Assembly: GCF_000325705.1 (NCBI RefSeq)
Contig: NC_019904.1
Coordinates: 1,682,001 to 1,746,000 of the forward strand
Reading direction: 5' to 3'
DNA from: Echinicola vietnamensis DSM 17526
GTDB lineage: Bacteria > Bacteroidota > Bacteroidia > Cytophagales > Cyclobacteriaceae
Length of the DNA stretch: 64,000 nucleotides
Translations under genes and position numbers: made by a program
Shown here: piece by piece, positions 17,365 to 26,720 of the stretch
How the letters are laid out: each line of letters begins with the position of its first letter
Position numbering within the stretch: the first letter of the stretch is position 1
Notes under the pieces: model-generated
What the model was told of the DNA's origin: nothing
Seen by the model: only the letters and a program-made list of their open reading frames with translations
Database searches by the model: none

Positions 17365-18369
17365 TTAATGCGTCTTTTTGAGGATAACTTTTTCGCCTAG
17401 TAACAATTGGTTTTGTTTGGGGATTTTTACTTGGATTTCCCTTCCCCATAATCGTACTTCCATGTTTTTCCTAAGCCGTTCAGGATATTCGGCGATATTC
17501 GAGCCCACGCCCACTACTTCCCCCATAAGTTTTTTTGAATTATCCGCCAAGGACTGTACTTGGACCTGATCGGCGATTTGTATGTTTTGGTAGCTGTTTT
17601 CATGAATGAATCCGGTGATATAGGAAGGGGTTTGCGAATTAAGAATTAAAATCGGGGTGTAAGGGGAAACAATTTCTCCTGATTTAAAACCCACAGTACC
17701 AATTACACCATCGGCTTGAGCATAAACAATAAGTTTTTTCTTTTCTTGTTTTAGCTTATTTAGTTCATTCTCCAAATTTTGTATCTGAATGTTATGAGGA
17801 TTTTTTTGTGGGTTTGACTGTGCTTTGAGCTGTTCTATTCGAAGCTTAAGGGGGCTGGTTAACAATTCTAAATCCTTATTTAGCGAATTGATTCTTGCTT
17901 CAGTTGGATTCAATGTGGAAGAACTGTCAGCTTCAAACTTTAAACTTTTCAGTTCATTGGTCAACGATTTGTTGATGTCATATTGCATTTCAATTTGCCG
18001 GATTTGAGACTCTATTTCAGCACGCTTGGCTTTTATTTCAGCTTCCAATTGCGAAATCATGGACTGATTGTTCATTTCATTGGCAATTTTTTGACTCCTC
18101 AGCGTAACCAGTTGGTCAGAGATTTCGCGGATTCGTTGATCCAGTTCAGGTCTTATTACTTCAATCAACGTATCCCCTTTTGTCACATTTTGGCCTGATA
18201 CTACATGGATTTCTTTAATTTCCACTAAACCTCCATAACTAACAACAAAATCATTGTTTTCGGCAATACCATAAAATGAGTTGTTAAAATTACTAAGGTT
18301 GAAATTGACATAAATCAAACATCCAATAATGATGATCCAAAAAGTGAGAATATATGTAAACTTGCTCAT
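17365..18369 (-). CDS. HlyD-family periplasmic adaptor
   Basis: 334 residues: one N-terminal transmembrane helix (~6-24), a lipoyl half-motif GGLVEIKEIHVVSGQNVTKG (~47-66), a long coiled coil (~75-215, including Gln/Lys/Glu-rich repeats), the second lipoyl half with VIGTVGFKSGEIVSPYTPIL (~222) and a beta-barrel end. This is the membrane-fusion-protein layout that links an inner-membrane partner with TolC. Gaps of 2-4 bp on both sides show tight coupling to DUF4956 and TolC-like genes. The inner-membrane partner would by position be the DUF4956 protein (inference). Confidence 0.85.
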   Translation of the reverse strand: MSKFTYILTFWIIIIGCLIYVNFNLSNFNNSFYGIAENNDFVVSYGGLVEIKEIHVVSGQNVTKGDTLIEVIRPELDQRIREISDQLVTLRSQKIANEMNNQSMISQLEAEIKAKRAEIESQIRQIEMQYDINKSLTNELKSLKFEADSSSTLNPTEARINSLNKDLELLTSPLKLRIEQLKAQSNPQKNPHNIQIQNLENELNKLKQEKKKLIVYAQADGVIGTVGFKSGEIVSPYTPILILNSQTPSYITGFIHENSYQNIQIADQVQVQSLADNSKKLMGEVVGVGSNIAEYPERLRKNMEVRLWGREIQVKIPKQNQLLLGEKVILKKTH

Positions 18370-18371
18370 TA

Positions 18372-19064
18372 CTAATTAAAAGTTTCGTTAACAATATCAT
18401 ACTCCATCCGTAGAGAAAAACTTGGATTGATTTTTTGAAGTGATGCTAATAATTGTGTTTCTATTTGTTGATTTTTCATGCGTACTTGATATGAAAACTG
18501 GTACTTTCTAAAGTCTTCTACGGAGGTATTTGACCTTAATACTTGAAGGTTAAAAGATTTACACCAATTGCTAAGCTCTTTTTCGATCGAATCCTTTAAG
18601 TCTTCAGTTCCTTCATAATTTATCCTTAGCATTCCAGTTGGTAAATGATTCTTTCCAAAGGAGGTTAAATTTAGGATGAAGGCAGTAAGGCAGAAGAAAA
18701 GCGTACCCACGATAGCGATTGCATATCCATATACTCCGCAGGAAATCCCAATGGCCAAGCTGGCAAATAGGAAAATAATATTCCTCGGGTTTCTGAAATT
18801 AGTCCGAAACCTGATGATTGCCAATGCTCCTAACATGCCCAAGCCTATGGCTACACTGTCTCCAATAGCTTGAATAACCATAATAGCAACTATCGGGCTT
18901 AGCACCAAAGCTTGAATAAATGTTGCACTGTACCCTGCGATTTCTGACGTCTTGTAATAGGTAAATGCAACTAATACCGCTAGGCTAAATGCAAACATGA
19001 CAGAATAGAGCACTGTGAAAAAAGCGGGATATTCAGCGGTAGTTTGAAGACTAAAATAATCCAT
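18372..19064 (-). CDS. DUF4956 membrane protein
   Basis: 230 residues. About four transmembrane helices in residues ~15-135 with the characteristic loop GLGMLGALAIIRFRTNFRN followed by PRNIIFLFASLAIGI, the signature I associate with DUF4956; then a soluble C-terminal domain of ~90 residues. The fold is MgtC-like in appearance. DUF4956 proteins are often found beside CotH-type kinases and VTC-domain polyphosphate polymerases; here a CotH-type protein is the upstream neighbour and no VTC domain is present. Function unknown; membrane partner of the HlyD/TolC pair is inferred. Confidence 0.8.
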   Translation of the reverse strand: MDYFSLQTTAEYPAFFTVLYSVMFAFSLAVLVAFTYYKTSEIAGYSATFIQALVLSPIVAIMVIQAIGDSVAIGLGMLGALAIIRFRTNFRNPRNIIFLFASLAIGISCGVYGYAIAIVGTLFFCLTAFILNLTSFGKNHLPTGMLRINYEGTEDLKDSIEKELSNWCKSFNLQVLRSNTSVEDFRKYQFSYQVRMKNQQIETQLLASLQKINPSFSLRMEYDIVNETFN

Positions 19065-19105
19065 AGTTTATTGAAAATTAATGCGTTTTAAGCAACTTGT
19101 CAGTG

Positions 19106-22100
19106 TTATAATTTGATGAATTTGGAAATTTCTATTTTTTGATTTGTCACTATCTTCAGGGTGTAAAGCCCCGTAGGAAACGCTGAGGTCGATATAGTAA
19201 TTTGATTTGATGGGATGTTATCGATCTTATTTATAATATTGCCATTTGAATTTATGATTTCCATATACCTGATATTTGAGTGGCTATCACCCTTGAACTT
19301 CAGGTTCAGTTTGTCGTTTGTTGGATTGGGATATATCTTTTCAAGATAATTTCCTGGTGTTTCTTCGGGATTGGAGGGGAGATCCGTAATGACATCTTCA
19401 ATTAGATATCCATCTACACTGACATTGTTGAAACGTGCATTGCCAGCATCACCGAATACAGTGGGGCCGCTAAACTTTAGTCTCACCTTGAAGTCCTTGT
19501 TGTTGTTAGCTCCAAGGATTGACGTGAAGTCCATAGAAACTAACTTAAAATCTTCTTCCAGTAAAATTTCTTTGGTTTCTAATTGGTCACTAATCCACTC
19601 TTCTCCATCCATGGTGTACTCTATCAAAGCTTTTTCAGGCCCACTTCCTGTCCTAGAGATAGCCATCGATAATATGATGTCTTTAAAATTATTTGTAGGG
19701 ATTTCAAATACCAAGAAGGCTTCTTTTCCGCTCATTACAAGTGGGTTACGCGTTCGGATGCCTCGCATTTGGTTTGATAGATAAGGCTTGCCACGGTTGC
19801 CTTTTTCTCGGTAGTTTATTGGTGTCGGATCGTTGACTCGGTCCATTATTCCTGCTGTGCCAGAAGGAGGAGGATAATATGGAATGACTGGTTGGAAATG
19901 TAAGACAGCATTTGAACCGGTAAGACTGTAGGAAGCTTCTATTTGTGTTAATGCGACATCATTTTCTACATTATCTTTATCAAAATGCCAAAAATGAATG
20001 AGACGCTGTGATTGCTCTTCAGTCGGAGTAAATACAGCTAAGGCCTTTGTGTTTTCCTCTAAGCTTAATGTAATTGTTGGATCATTATACCTTTCCTCAC
20101 CTACTGCCCAGTGGTGGAATTCAAAACCCTCCATTGGTTTTGCTTCTAAAGTGACCGGGATGTTTTTAAAATAGGTGCCATTCCATGGGTAAGATTGATC
20201 CGGTATTCCAGGGGTGCTCGGCTTAATATCGATGGTGTTGCATTTGATAAATCCATGATTTGGATTCGATACATCGAGTGTCAGTTTCAGGTCTTCTTCG
20301 ATATTAAAGTGGTCCTCGATATGTTTTCTTTGATAGTTGGGCCGTTCTTTGAAATAGGTGATCAACTCATTTTTTCGATCTTCGTTTGTTCCATGATGGT
20401 TCCATCTTTTAAAGTGCTCTTCCAGATGTGGTTGAAGTTCTTGGTATCTTTCTTGGATTATCCTTGCTGTCCTATCGGGATGAAAAGTAGTGTTAATGTG
20501 ATCAGCAAACCTGTTTATAAAGAGGTTTCTGAAAGAAGCATTGGTAAGTAGGCTTCGCAACAGGGCAGTTTTCTCCGGATCACCAGTGGGGCGGAATTCA
20601 CCTCCGCCCTCGGGGTGAATAAAGTTGTCTAAAAAATCATATGAGGCTGGAGCTTGGTAGCGGGCACTTGCGTCAAAATCCCATATCATCAAACGCCATT
20701 TACCATCTTCATATGGCTTACTACTCGTTTCCTTTGTTCTCCAATACCTAAAATGTTTTTCTCCGTCCCAGTCCGTATTGTTCATGTAGATAAACATGAT
20801 ATTATAATCTACATAACTAAGAACGTCTAAATGCTCTTCTATATAACTATAATTTGTTTCCTGACTGAGATCTTTGTCAATCGCAAATTGATATAGATTA
20901 CGATAATAACTAATATCTGATGGCTCGCCCGTTTCTACTTGGCTTTCACTTCCATTTCCCCATGGGGCATTAAGAATTATTAGATTGTCATCTTTTACGT
21001 GATATTTTCTGGAAATATGGTGGTCATTTAGTCTTTCTCGTAGATTGATAATCCCCCAAAATTCTCCATTTAATAGCAGGATAGAGGGGCGACTGTCCTG
21101 AAGATCTACTTTTGCTGGAGACATGATTTTTTGAGATACCGCATCTGTATAAATATCCATGTAATCCCCTCCAGCTCGTAACAAAAGATGCTTATAGCTT
21201 TCCATCGTATTGCCAAATGCATCTGATGCCTCTGGCAGAAAAGTATAAGCCATTTCATTGTCACTATCATATTCATTTCTTCCGTATAACCTAAGGCTTT
21301 TCATAGGTTTGGACCTTGACCCCCCGCCATGTATACGGGTGCCGAGATTTTGAGAAAAATCGAGCTTCCCGTTTTTTAAAAAAAATTCTAAATGAACCTG
21401 TTTTTCCCAATCTTTGCCCCTATGGTAATAATTCGCAACGGAAACATAGCTGTGCTCAGTGCCGCCTGCATCAAAATATTCTTTTCCTTGTACGTAGATT
21501 CCTTCTTCATGACCAAATAAGTTTTCCTGGGAAGAAACCAAGGAGATTATAGGTAATTCATACCGGTTATTTTTATCTGGATGGAAAAGGAAACTGCCAG
21601 TATTTACAGGGCTGATATTTCCGTCTTTGTAGGTGGCCGTTCTGATGACTTGACCTTTGAATACGTTTTCTTGAGGGCGCTTCCAGCCATGGCCAAAATC
21701 AGTACGATATGTAGTGATGATATCTGATAAATCATTGTCTTTGGATGTTTTATCGGAAAGTTGAAGCGGCGTTGTGTATACGTATGTGGTATTCCTTCTT
21801 GAGATATTTTTGCTTTCGTTCCATTCTCCAAAATGAAAATAATTAATGAGAAACGGAATCCCCTCTCCATCGAGATTGTTTATATCCGGAATAGATCCAT
21901 CAAGTGTATAAAGGATCATTGCTTCTGGGACGGAGGACGTTAATTCGATGGTTGTGGGCTGTGAATACCATCCTGGAGGTGTTGAAAATGTTGGAGGTGA
22001 TAAAAGATTTGACTGTCCATTTTCTCCATTGCTTTTTTTGGGGCTTGGAGAGTTATAAAAATACCAATCACCAGTCCCATTTGGAAATCTGCCATAGGAA

Positions 22101-22513
22101 TAATTAGTGGGTACGGGAGGAACGTCTATTTTACTGATTTCCTCATTGTCAGGTGTGAATAAATACAGAGCCTCCCCATCAGCACTGATGCTGAAATTAG
22201 TATGCAGTGGAGACATGGAGTCTTTTTTGTTCTTGCCGGATGCCCAAATCAATAGGTAAGCACCTGGCTGTAACGTGAAATCTGGAAACTCCCATTTATC
22301 TGTTTCATCCTTATCATCTGTTAATGAAAAACCTCCTAAGTTTATAGCGGATTCCCCATAGTTGTATAGTTCTATCCAATCTTCATCATCATTATCATCA
22401 TCATAAAAAGATCCATCATTTGAAGACATTACTTCATTAATCGTGATTTGCTGAGACTTTACTCCAAAATTGATAAAGAATAATAGTGTACAAAAAAATA
22501 AAAATTTGTGCAT
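19106..22513 (-). CDS. CotH-type protein with lamin-tail domain and T9SS type A sorting tail
   Basis: 1135 residues from the ATG at 22513, preferred to the ATG at 22549 because it gives a proper signal peptide. Order: lamin-tail-like domain starting ITINEVMSSNDG (~22-130), a chitobiase/hexosaminidase-C-like segment ATILYTLDGS-like (~200-300), CotH domain (~310-660) with GTRIHGGGSRSKPMKSLRLY, LLLNGEFWGIINLRERLNDH and LMIWDFDASARY, a repeat-like GGG domain, a jelly-roll-like region (~830-1030), and a ~80-residue C-terminal tail EKIYPNPTNDKLNL...LYTLKIV typical of T9SS cargo. CotH proteins are atypical kinases in spores; activity here is unproven. First gene of the four-gene operon. Confidence 0.85.
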   Translation of the reverse strand: MHKFLFFCTLLFFINFGVKSQQITINEVMSSNDGSFYDDDNDDEDWIELYNYGESAINLGGFSLTDDKDETDKWEFPDFTLQPGAYLLIWASGKNKKDSMSPLHTNFSISADGEALYLFTPDNEEISKIDVPPVPTNYSYGRFPNGTGDWYFYNSPSPKKSNGENGQSNLLSPPTFSTPPGWYSQPTTIELTSSVPEAMILYTLDGSIPDINNLDGEGIPFLINYFHFGEWNESKNISRRNTTYVYTTPLQLSDKTSKDNDLSDIITTYRTDFGHGWKRPQENVFKGQVIRTATYKDGNISPVNTGSFLFHPDKNNRYELPIISLVSSQENLFGHEEGIYVQGKEYFDAGGTEHSYVSVANYYHRGKDWEKQVHLEFFLKNGKLDFSQNLGTRIHGGGSRSKPMKSLRLYGRNEYDSDNEMAYTFLPEASDAFGNTMESYKHLLLRAGGDYMDIYTDAVSQKIMSPAKVDLQDSRPSILLLNGEFWGIINLRERLNDHHISRKYHVKDDNLIILNAPWGNGSESQVETGEPSDISYYRNLYQFAIDKDLSQETNYSYIEEHLDVLSYVDYNIMFIYMNNTDWDGEKHFRYWRTKETSSKPYEDGKWRLMIWDFDASARYQAPASYDFLDNFIHPEGGGEFRPTGDPEKTALLRSLLTNASFRNLFINRFADHINTTFHPDRTARIIQERYQELQPHLEEHFKRWNHHGTNEDRKNELITYFKERPNYQRKHIEDHFNIEEDLKLTLDVSNPNHGFIKCNTIDIKPSTPGIPDQSYPWNGTYFKNIPVTLEAKPMEGFEFHHWAVGEERYNDPTITLSLEENTKALAVFTPTEEQSQRLIHFWHFDKDNVENDVALTQIEASYSLTGSNAVLHFQPVIPYYPPPSGTAGIMDRVNDPTPINYREKGNRGKPYLSNQMRGIRTRNPLVMSGKEAFLVFEIPTNNFKDIILSMAISRTGSGPEKALIEYTMDGEEWISDQLETKEILLEEDFKLVSMDFTSILGANNNKDFKVRLKFSGPTVFGDAGNARFNNVSVDGYLIEDVITDLPSNPEETPGNYLEKIYPNPTNDKLNLKFKGDSHSNIRYMEIINSNGNIINKIDNIPSNQITISTSAFPTGLYTLKIVTNQKIEISKFIKL

Positions 22514-22747
22514 TTTAGTAAACAACAGTGGTTCGTAAATATTTTCCATAAAGAGCCCGTATTTGTTGGTTAATATCAGGACCTTATAATGATTAAGACG
22601 ATCATCTAAGCAGTTTCGCTACAGTATTCCCTTAAAGTATTAATCTGGTACACAACAAAATCCCCATACAGCTTATGATTTGCTATGTAATAAGAGCGAG
22701 ATAATCCTGAAATTCGAAAAAAGAACAAGATGATATTCCTGTCTGGT

Positions 22748-22780
22748 CAAATATAAAACTAAATTTTTGAGAATATCAAA
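22748..22780 (-). promoter_or_regulatory. Promoter for the CotH-DUF4956-HlyD-TolC operon
   Basis: Minus strand: TTTG (22777-22780), 21-nt spacer, TATATTTG (22748-22755), both boxes perfect. It gives a leader of roughly 230 nt before the ATG at 22513. Confidence 0.6.
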
Positions 22781-22826
22781 TAGCTACTACGGTTTCGGTT
22801 TTGATGTAAGTTTATTTTCGACATGG

Positions 22827-22856
22827 ACAAAGTATTTTTCCCAGTTCATACTTTGT
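22827..22856. other. 9-bp inverted repeat downstream of wzi-like gene
   Basis: ACAAAGTAT and ATACTTTGT, a perfect 9-bp stem with a 12-nt loop, between the operon promoter and the end of the Wzi-like gene. It could be a weak terminator or a protein site. The rest of the 22514-22884 spacer shows no gene. Confidence 0.4.
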
Positions 22857-22884
22857 TAAGACGTCCACCAAATTTGGTTCTCGT

Positions 22885-24594
22885 TTATTCAAATAAATAC
22901 ATCAAACTTACCTGTCCTACAAAATTATTACGGTCCCATCCGGCCACGAAATATTGGTCTGGACTGTTTTCCAAGTACCATTTGTAGTTGAGCGAATAAA
23001 TGTATTGGAGCTTTCCGGAAAGTAGAAAATTATCCAATTTCCAATCCGCTACCAAAGCAGGTGTCAGGTCAATATATTTACGCCTCCAGTCCTTAATAAT
23101 CTCGTAGGTGTTGTAGTAATAATCGAGGTTGTAAACAATGCGCTCTACTTGAAACCCTATTCTGTTGTAATTTTGGACATAGCTGGCGCCGGCAAAAATC
23201 ACATTGCTCCCCGGACCATTCCCTGCACCCAAAACTTGTCCCAAATGGGTGTAGCCATGCCTGACATGAGGGTGGGTGTACCAAGAATTATAGGAGATGA
23301 TGGCATCACGAACAGTCTGTCCCGTTTGGGTCATCTCTGAGCTGATCTGGATATAGGCATCTTCTTTTTTAAGGGGAATAAGGTTGCTAAAACCAAACGT
23401 AAAGGCCCTGTTCAGATCAGGGTTCACCAGAAAGTCCCTTAATTGCCTGCTGTTGCCGTTAGAGCCGTATTCACCATAAAACTCAAATAGCCCGCCATGG
23501 CTCATCCATCGGAAGTATCCGGAGCTTAATTGGTTTCGCTGATCACGATCAGGGTTTTCGATGTTTTTTGGCCCTTTTTCACCGTTGAAAAGGGGCAGAT
23601 AGTCCCCAAAGCTGTCCATGTCATTATGGTACATTTGGGAAACACTGCTGTAGCCGACACTTAGGCCGGGGACCCATTTGGGCTGATAACTTATGGTGAT
23701 GCCTGAGAGGTACCGCCAGTCTTCATCTCTTTTGGGGATGTAGGCTGGAGTGTTTTTATAGACCAAACCGGAATTTGGAGGGAGGAATCCTGAACTTTGC
23801 AATTGGCCAGCGATAAGCTGCCCCTCGAAGTAACCGATATTGGTTTTCACAGGTCTTTTGGTTTCTATCGTGGCGTGTAAAAAGCCCGGAGCATTATTGC
23901 TCATCAAGAGGGAGTTGCGCTTGCCAGGCCCCCACCAAAGCATTTCCGTGGAAATTCCCACAGAAAAATCACGATAGGAATATTTGATGCTGGATTGGCC
24001 GGGAAGAAACTTGGTGTAGGATCCTGTGCCAAAACGCTCTGGGATATCACTGGTGTTCAGCCATTCATAATAATCCATGTAGTGATAGCCATTGGTCTTG
24101 TCCGGAAACCCAATGTAATCTCTATTTTGGGCACTCATCAATTCTGGTTGGAATTGGACTGTAAGGCCACCATATTCCAAGTACACCCCACCGCTCAGCA
24201 ATACTTGAAGTCCACGGTTAGGGATCATGGCACCATCGTTCACCCCAAATGCATACTTCGAGTTGAACTGGGACTTTATGAATATGGGCAAGGGCTTGAC
24301 CACTAACTTACCATCTTCAAAAACCTGATCGTCATTATAGCCATAGAGTTTGGCGTAAGTACTGTTCGCAAAGGCTCCTTCTAAATCCTCCATGTTGGGG
24401 TTTAGTGGACGTAGGTTAAACGAAAAGTGCTTGTCAAATTTCCCAATTAGCTGCTGTCTTCTCAGGTAATCTTCCAGAAATGGCGCATTGAGGTTAGCGG
24501 TCTGGGCCATGGCAGCCAAAGGCATCCATACCATGGAGAACAAAAATATCGCTTTGAAACGGAATGGCATTATGATGTGTTTTAATAACTTCAT
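22885..24594 (-). CDS. Capsule assembly Wzi-family outer membrane protein
   Basis: 569 residues: signal peptide ending AAMAQTANLN, then a beta-barrel-like protein with aromatic-rich alternating strands. Wzi-family features include LQVLLSGGVYLEYGGLTVQF (~129), EMLWWGPGKRNSLLMSNNAP (~218), and GNGPGSNVIFAGASYVQNYN (~452). Wzi is an outer-membrane lectin that helps anchor group 1 capsule; in Bacteroidota homologues are widespread and their ligand is unknown. It begins exactly at the stop of the upstream lipoprotein gene (0 bp gap), so the two are coupled. The divergent WecB gene supports a surface-polysaccharide role (inference). Confidence 0.82.
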   Translation of the reverse strand: MKLLKHIIMPFRFKAIFLFSMVWMPLAAMAQTANLNAPFLEDYLRRQQLIGKFDKHFSFNLRPLNPNMEDLEGAFANSTYAKLYGYNDDQVFEDGKLVVKPLPIFIKSQFNSKYAFGVNDGAMIPNRGLQVLLSGGVYLEYGGLTVQFQPELMSAQNRDYIGFPDKTNGYHYMDYYEWLNTSDIPERFGTGSYTKFLPGQSSIKYSYRDFSVGISTEMLWWGPGKRNSLLMSNNAPGFLHATIETKRPVKTNIGYFEGQLIAGQLQSSGFLPPNSGLVYKNTPAYIPKRDEDWRYLSGITISYQPKWVPGLSVGYSSVSQMYHNDMDSFGDYLPLFNGEKGPKNIENPDRDQRNQLSSGYFRWMSHGGLFEFYGEYGSNGNSRQLRDFLVNPDLNRAFTFGFSNLIPLKKEDAYIQISSEMTQTGQTVRDAIISYNSWYTHPHVRHGYTHLGQVLGAGNGPGSNVIFAGASYVQNYNRIGFQVERIVYNLDYYYNTYEIIKDWRRKYIDLTPALVADWKLDNFLLSGKLQYIYSLNYKWYLENSPDQYFVAGWDRNNFVGQVSLMYLFE

Positions 24595-25260
24595 TTACTT
24601 CACAGTAAGGGCACTGACTTCGATTTTAGAGATGGACCAGCTTTCATCACAGATAGGGTCAGGAGCATTTTCTTGCAGCAATTGGTCTCCACATGTAATG
24701 GTGAGCGTTGGGCCATTGTGGGAGACCAGCTTGGAAATCCTGTACTTGGTGGTCCAATTCGGAGTATCGGCGTATTGGCAAAGCCCGGGAAGATCGGTTT
24801 CCAAGGCTCCCGTTTTGGGGTCATTGTGGCGTCCATATGGGTCAGGATAGGACTGGAACAGACAATAGCTGGAGACACAGGGTGAATTGGAAAAGGTGGT
24901 GTTGAGGATTTGCACGCCGCTTACCTCCATAAACCAATAATCCGGTCCACTTACTCCTGTGTTGTTTCCATCCCAACTGTCATGGACGAGTAGTTCGATC
25001 ACCACCCGGACAGTGTTGTGTCCCGGCATACCGTTTACGGCTACGGATACTTCTTCATTGTTATAATTTCCCAATACCGTGTCCTCTTCGAATACCATCA
25101 ATTTTCCATTTTCGATGCCAGAAAGACTAGCCGGTGCCGAAAAGTCATTTTCATAAACCAGTACCTCATCCATTAGCTGATCTTCATGGCAGGAGCTGGT
25201 CAATGAAAGCAGGAAAACACAGGCGAAAAATACTATAATCTTGGATGAAATAAACTGCAT
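24595..25260 (-). CDS. Putative lipoprotein of unknown function
   Basis: 221 residues with a lipoprotein signal: hydrophobic segment then LTSSC with Cys24 as the lipidation site. The mature part is beta-rich, with TVRVVIELLVHDSWDGNN and a C-terminal LTITCGDQLLQENAP; five further cysteines (about 132, 137, 165, 195, 208) could form disulphides. No known domain recognised. The pattern resembles a carbohydrate-binding-like jelly roll, but this is only an impression. Coupled to the Wzi-like gene that follows. Confidence 0.7.
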   Translation of the reverse strand: MQFISSKIIVFFACVFLLSLTSSCHEDQLMDEVLVYENDFSAPASLSGIENGKLMVFEEDTVLGNYNNEEVSVAVNGMPGHNTVRVVIELLVHDSWDGNNTGVSGPDYWFMEVSGVQILNTTFSNSPCVSSYCLFQSYPDPYGRHNDPKTGALETDLPGLCQYADTPNWTTKYRISKLVSHNGPTLTITCGDQLLQENAPDPICDESWSISKIEVSALTVK

Positions 25261-25343
25261 GAGGTAATATAGCTGGAATTAATTGTTCATTTACCGATTT
25301 TATCCATTGAAGGACAGTTCGTTGCTCATTTTTTTCGAGCACA

Positions 25344-25351
25344 CAAATATA
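25344..25351 (-). promoter_or_regulatory. Candidate -7 element for lipoprotein-wzi operon
   Basis: Minus-strand TATATTTG, perfect TAnnTTTG, 84 nt before the lipoprotein ATG. No CAAA (TTTG on the minus strand) lies at the expected -33 distance. Confidence 0.4.
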
Positions 25352-25509
25352 AGGGAATTTCAAAGAAAGTTTTCGATCCCACCTTTGTAATTGCTTTTGT
25401 GCCCGGCAAAACCAGGAATTTGACCCTAGAATGGGGGCCACGAAAGACAGATTGTGTATATTCGCAGTCATGTATTATTGGTTTGCTCAAACCACCAAAT
25501 GCCTTAAAT

Positions 25510-26616
25510 ATGCTTCAAATTACGCTGATCGCCGGGGCTCGCCCAAACTTCATGAAAATAGCGCCACTTATCCATGCTATTCATGATTTACAACATGCAG
25601 GCCATGCACTGAAATATCGATTGGTCCATACCGGGCAGCATTATGACCACAAAATGTCCGGAGACTTTTTTGAGCAATTGGAAATTCCAGACCCTGATGT
25701 TAACCTGGGTGCTGGCGGTGGCACTCAGGCAGAACAAACCGCTGCCATCATGATTGGTTTCGAAAAGGAACTTATCGCGAACCGGCCGGATGTTGTATTG
25801 GTGGTAGGGGACGTGACCTCTACCTTGGCCTGCAGCATTACGGCCAAAAAGCTGCAGGTCCCCGTGGTGCATGTGGAAGGCGGGATCCGGTCTGGTGATA
25901 TGAGCATGCCGGAAGAGATCAATAGAATCGTAACCGATAGCATTACCGATCATTTTTTTACCACTTCTGAATTGGCCAATGAAAACTTGAGAAAGGTCGG
26001 TGTGGACGCCCAGCGGATACATTTCGTGGGAAACACGATGATTGATACTTTGCTGAAACAACAGCCGCGGTTTCAAAAACCTCAGGGCGAGCTGTTCGAT
26101 GCCTTGGAGAAGAATGGTTACTTTGTCCTTACACTTCATCGGCCGGCCAATGTGGATGAGGAAGTTAAGCTGAAAGCTACCATGGAAGCGATTTTGGCTG
26201 GAACAGGAGAATGTCCGGTGTTGTTCCCTGTCCATCCTCGGACAGCGAAAATCCTAAAAAACTTGGGCATCAAACATCCCCGGCTACACTATTTGGAGCC
26301 TTTATCGTATCTGTCATTTAATTTTTTGGTGCAGCATGCAAAAGGCGTGATCACCGATTCGGGGGGAATTACAGAGGAAGCCTCCGTCATGAATGTGCCT
26401 TGCCTGACCCTTCGCGATAATACCGAGCGACCTGAAACCATTCATCAAGGCACTAATGAATTGGTGGGGACGTCTCCTGAGCGGCTTAAGCCTTTTCTCG
26501 AGAGAATTTTGGCAGGCAATTGGAAACAATACCAAGGGATTTCCCTTTGGGACGGTCATGCCGCGGAGAGGATCATTAAAGTGCTCTATGAAATCTATGG
26601 AAAAGTTTCTCGATGA
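25510..26616 (+). CDS. wecB: UDP-N-acetylglucosamine 2-epimerase (non-hydrolysing)
   Basis: Makes UDP-ManNAc from UDP-GlcNAc for surface glycans. The start is set at the ATG at 25510 because the protein then begins MLQITLIAGARPNFMKIAP, the classic WecB N-terminus; 111 bp of open frame upstream is not likely translated. 368 residues. Other family motifs: HTGQHYDHKMS (~44), VVGDVTSTLACSITAKK (~93), HVEGGIRSGDMSMPEEINR (~117), LTLHRPANVD (~203), SDSGGITEEAS-type ITDSGGITEEASVMNVPC (~282). A TATATTCG sequence at 25457-25464 is a possible -7 element. Confidence 0.93.
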   Translation: MLQITLIAGARPNFMKIAPLIHAIHDLQHAGHALKYRLVHTGQHYDHKMSGDFFEQLEIPDPDVNLGAGGGTQAEQTAAIMIGFEKELIANRPDVVLVVGDVTSTLACSITAKKLQVPVVHVEGGIRSGDMSMPEEINRIVTDSITDHFFTTSELANENLRKVGVDAQRIHFVGNTMIDTLLKQQPRFQKPQGELFDALEKNGYFVLTLHRPANVDEEVKLKATMEAILAGTGECPVLFPVHPRTAKILKNLGIKHPRLHYLEPLSYLSFNFLVQHAKGVITDSGGITEEASVMNVPCLTLRDNTERPETIHQGTNELVGTSPERLKPFLERILAGNWKQYQGISLWDGHAAERIIKVLYEIYGKVSR

Positions 26617-26720
26617 TTCATGTGTCCGCGTAAGACCATTTTCGCCCTATATCACCTCTAGAGACCAGCAAAGAAGGGCTGTGCTGTCAAGATTGCCCTG
26701 CATTGCTCCTGAAAGCATTC

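Noticed and set aside
25399..25509. N-terminal extension of WecB
   Set aside because: Family alignment by eye begins at MLQITLIAGARPN; the upstream 37 codons match nothing and precede the normal start.
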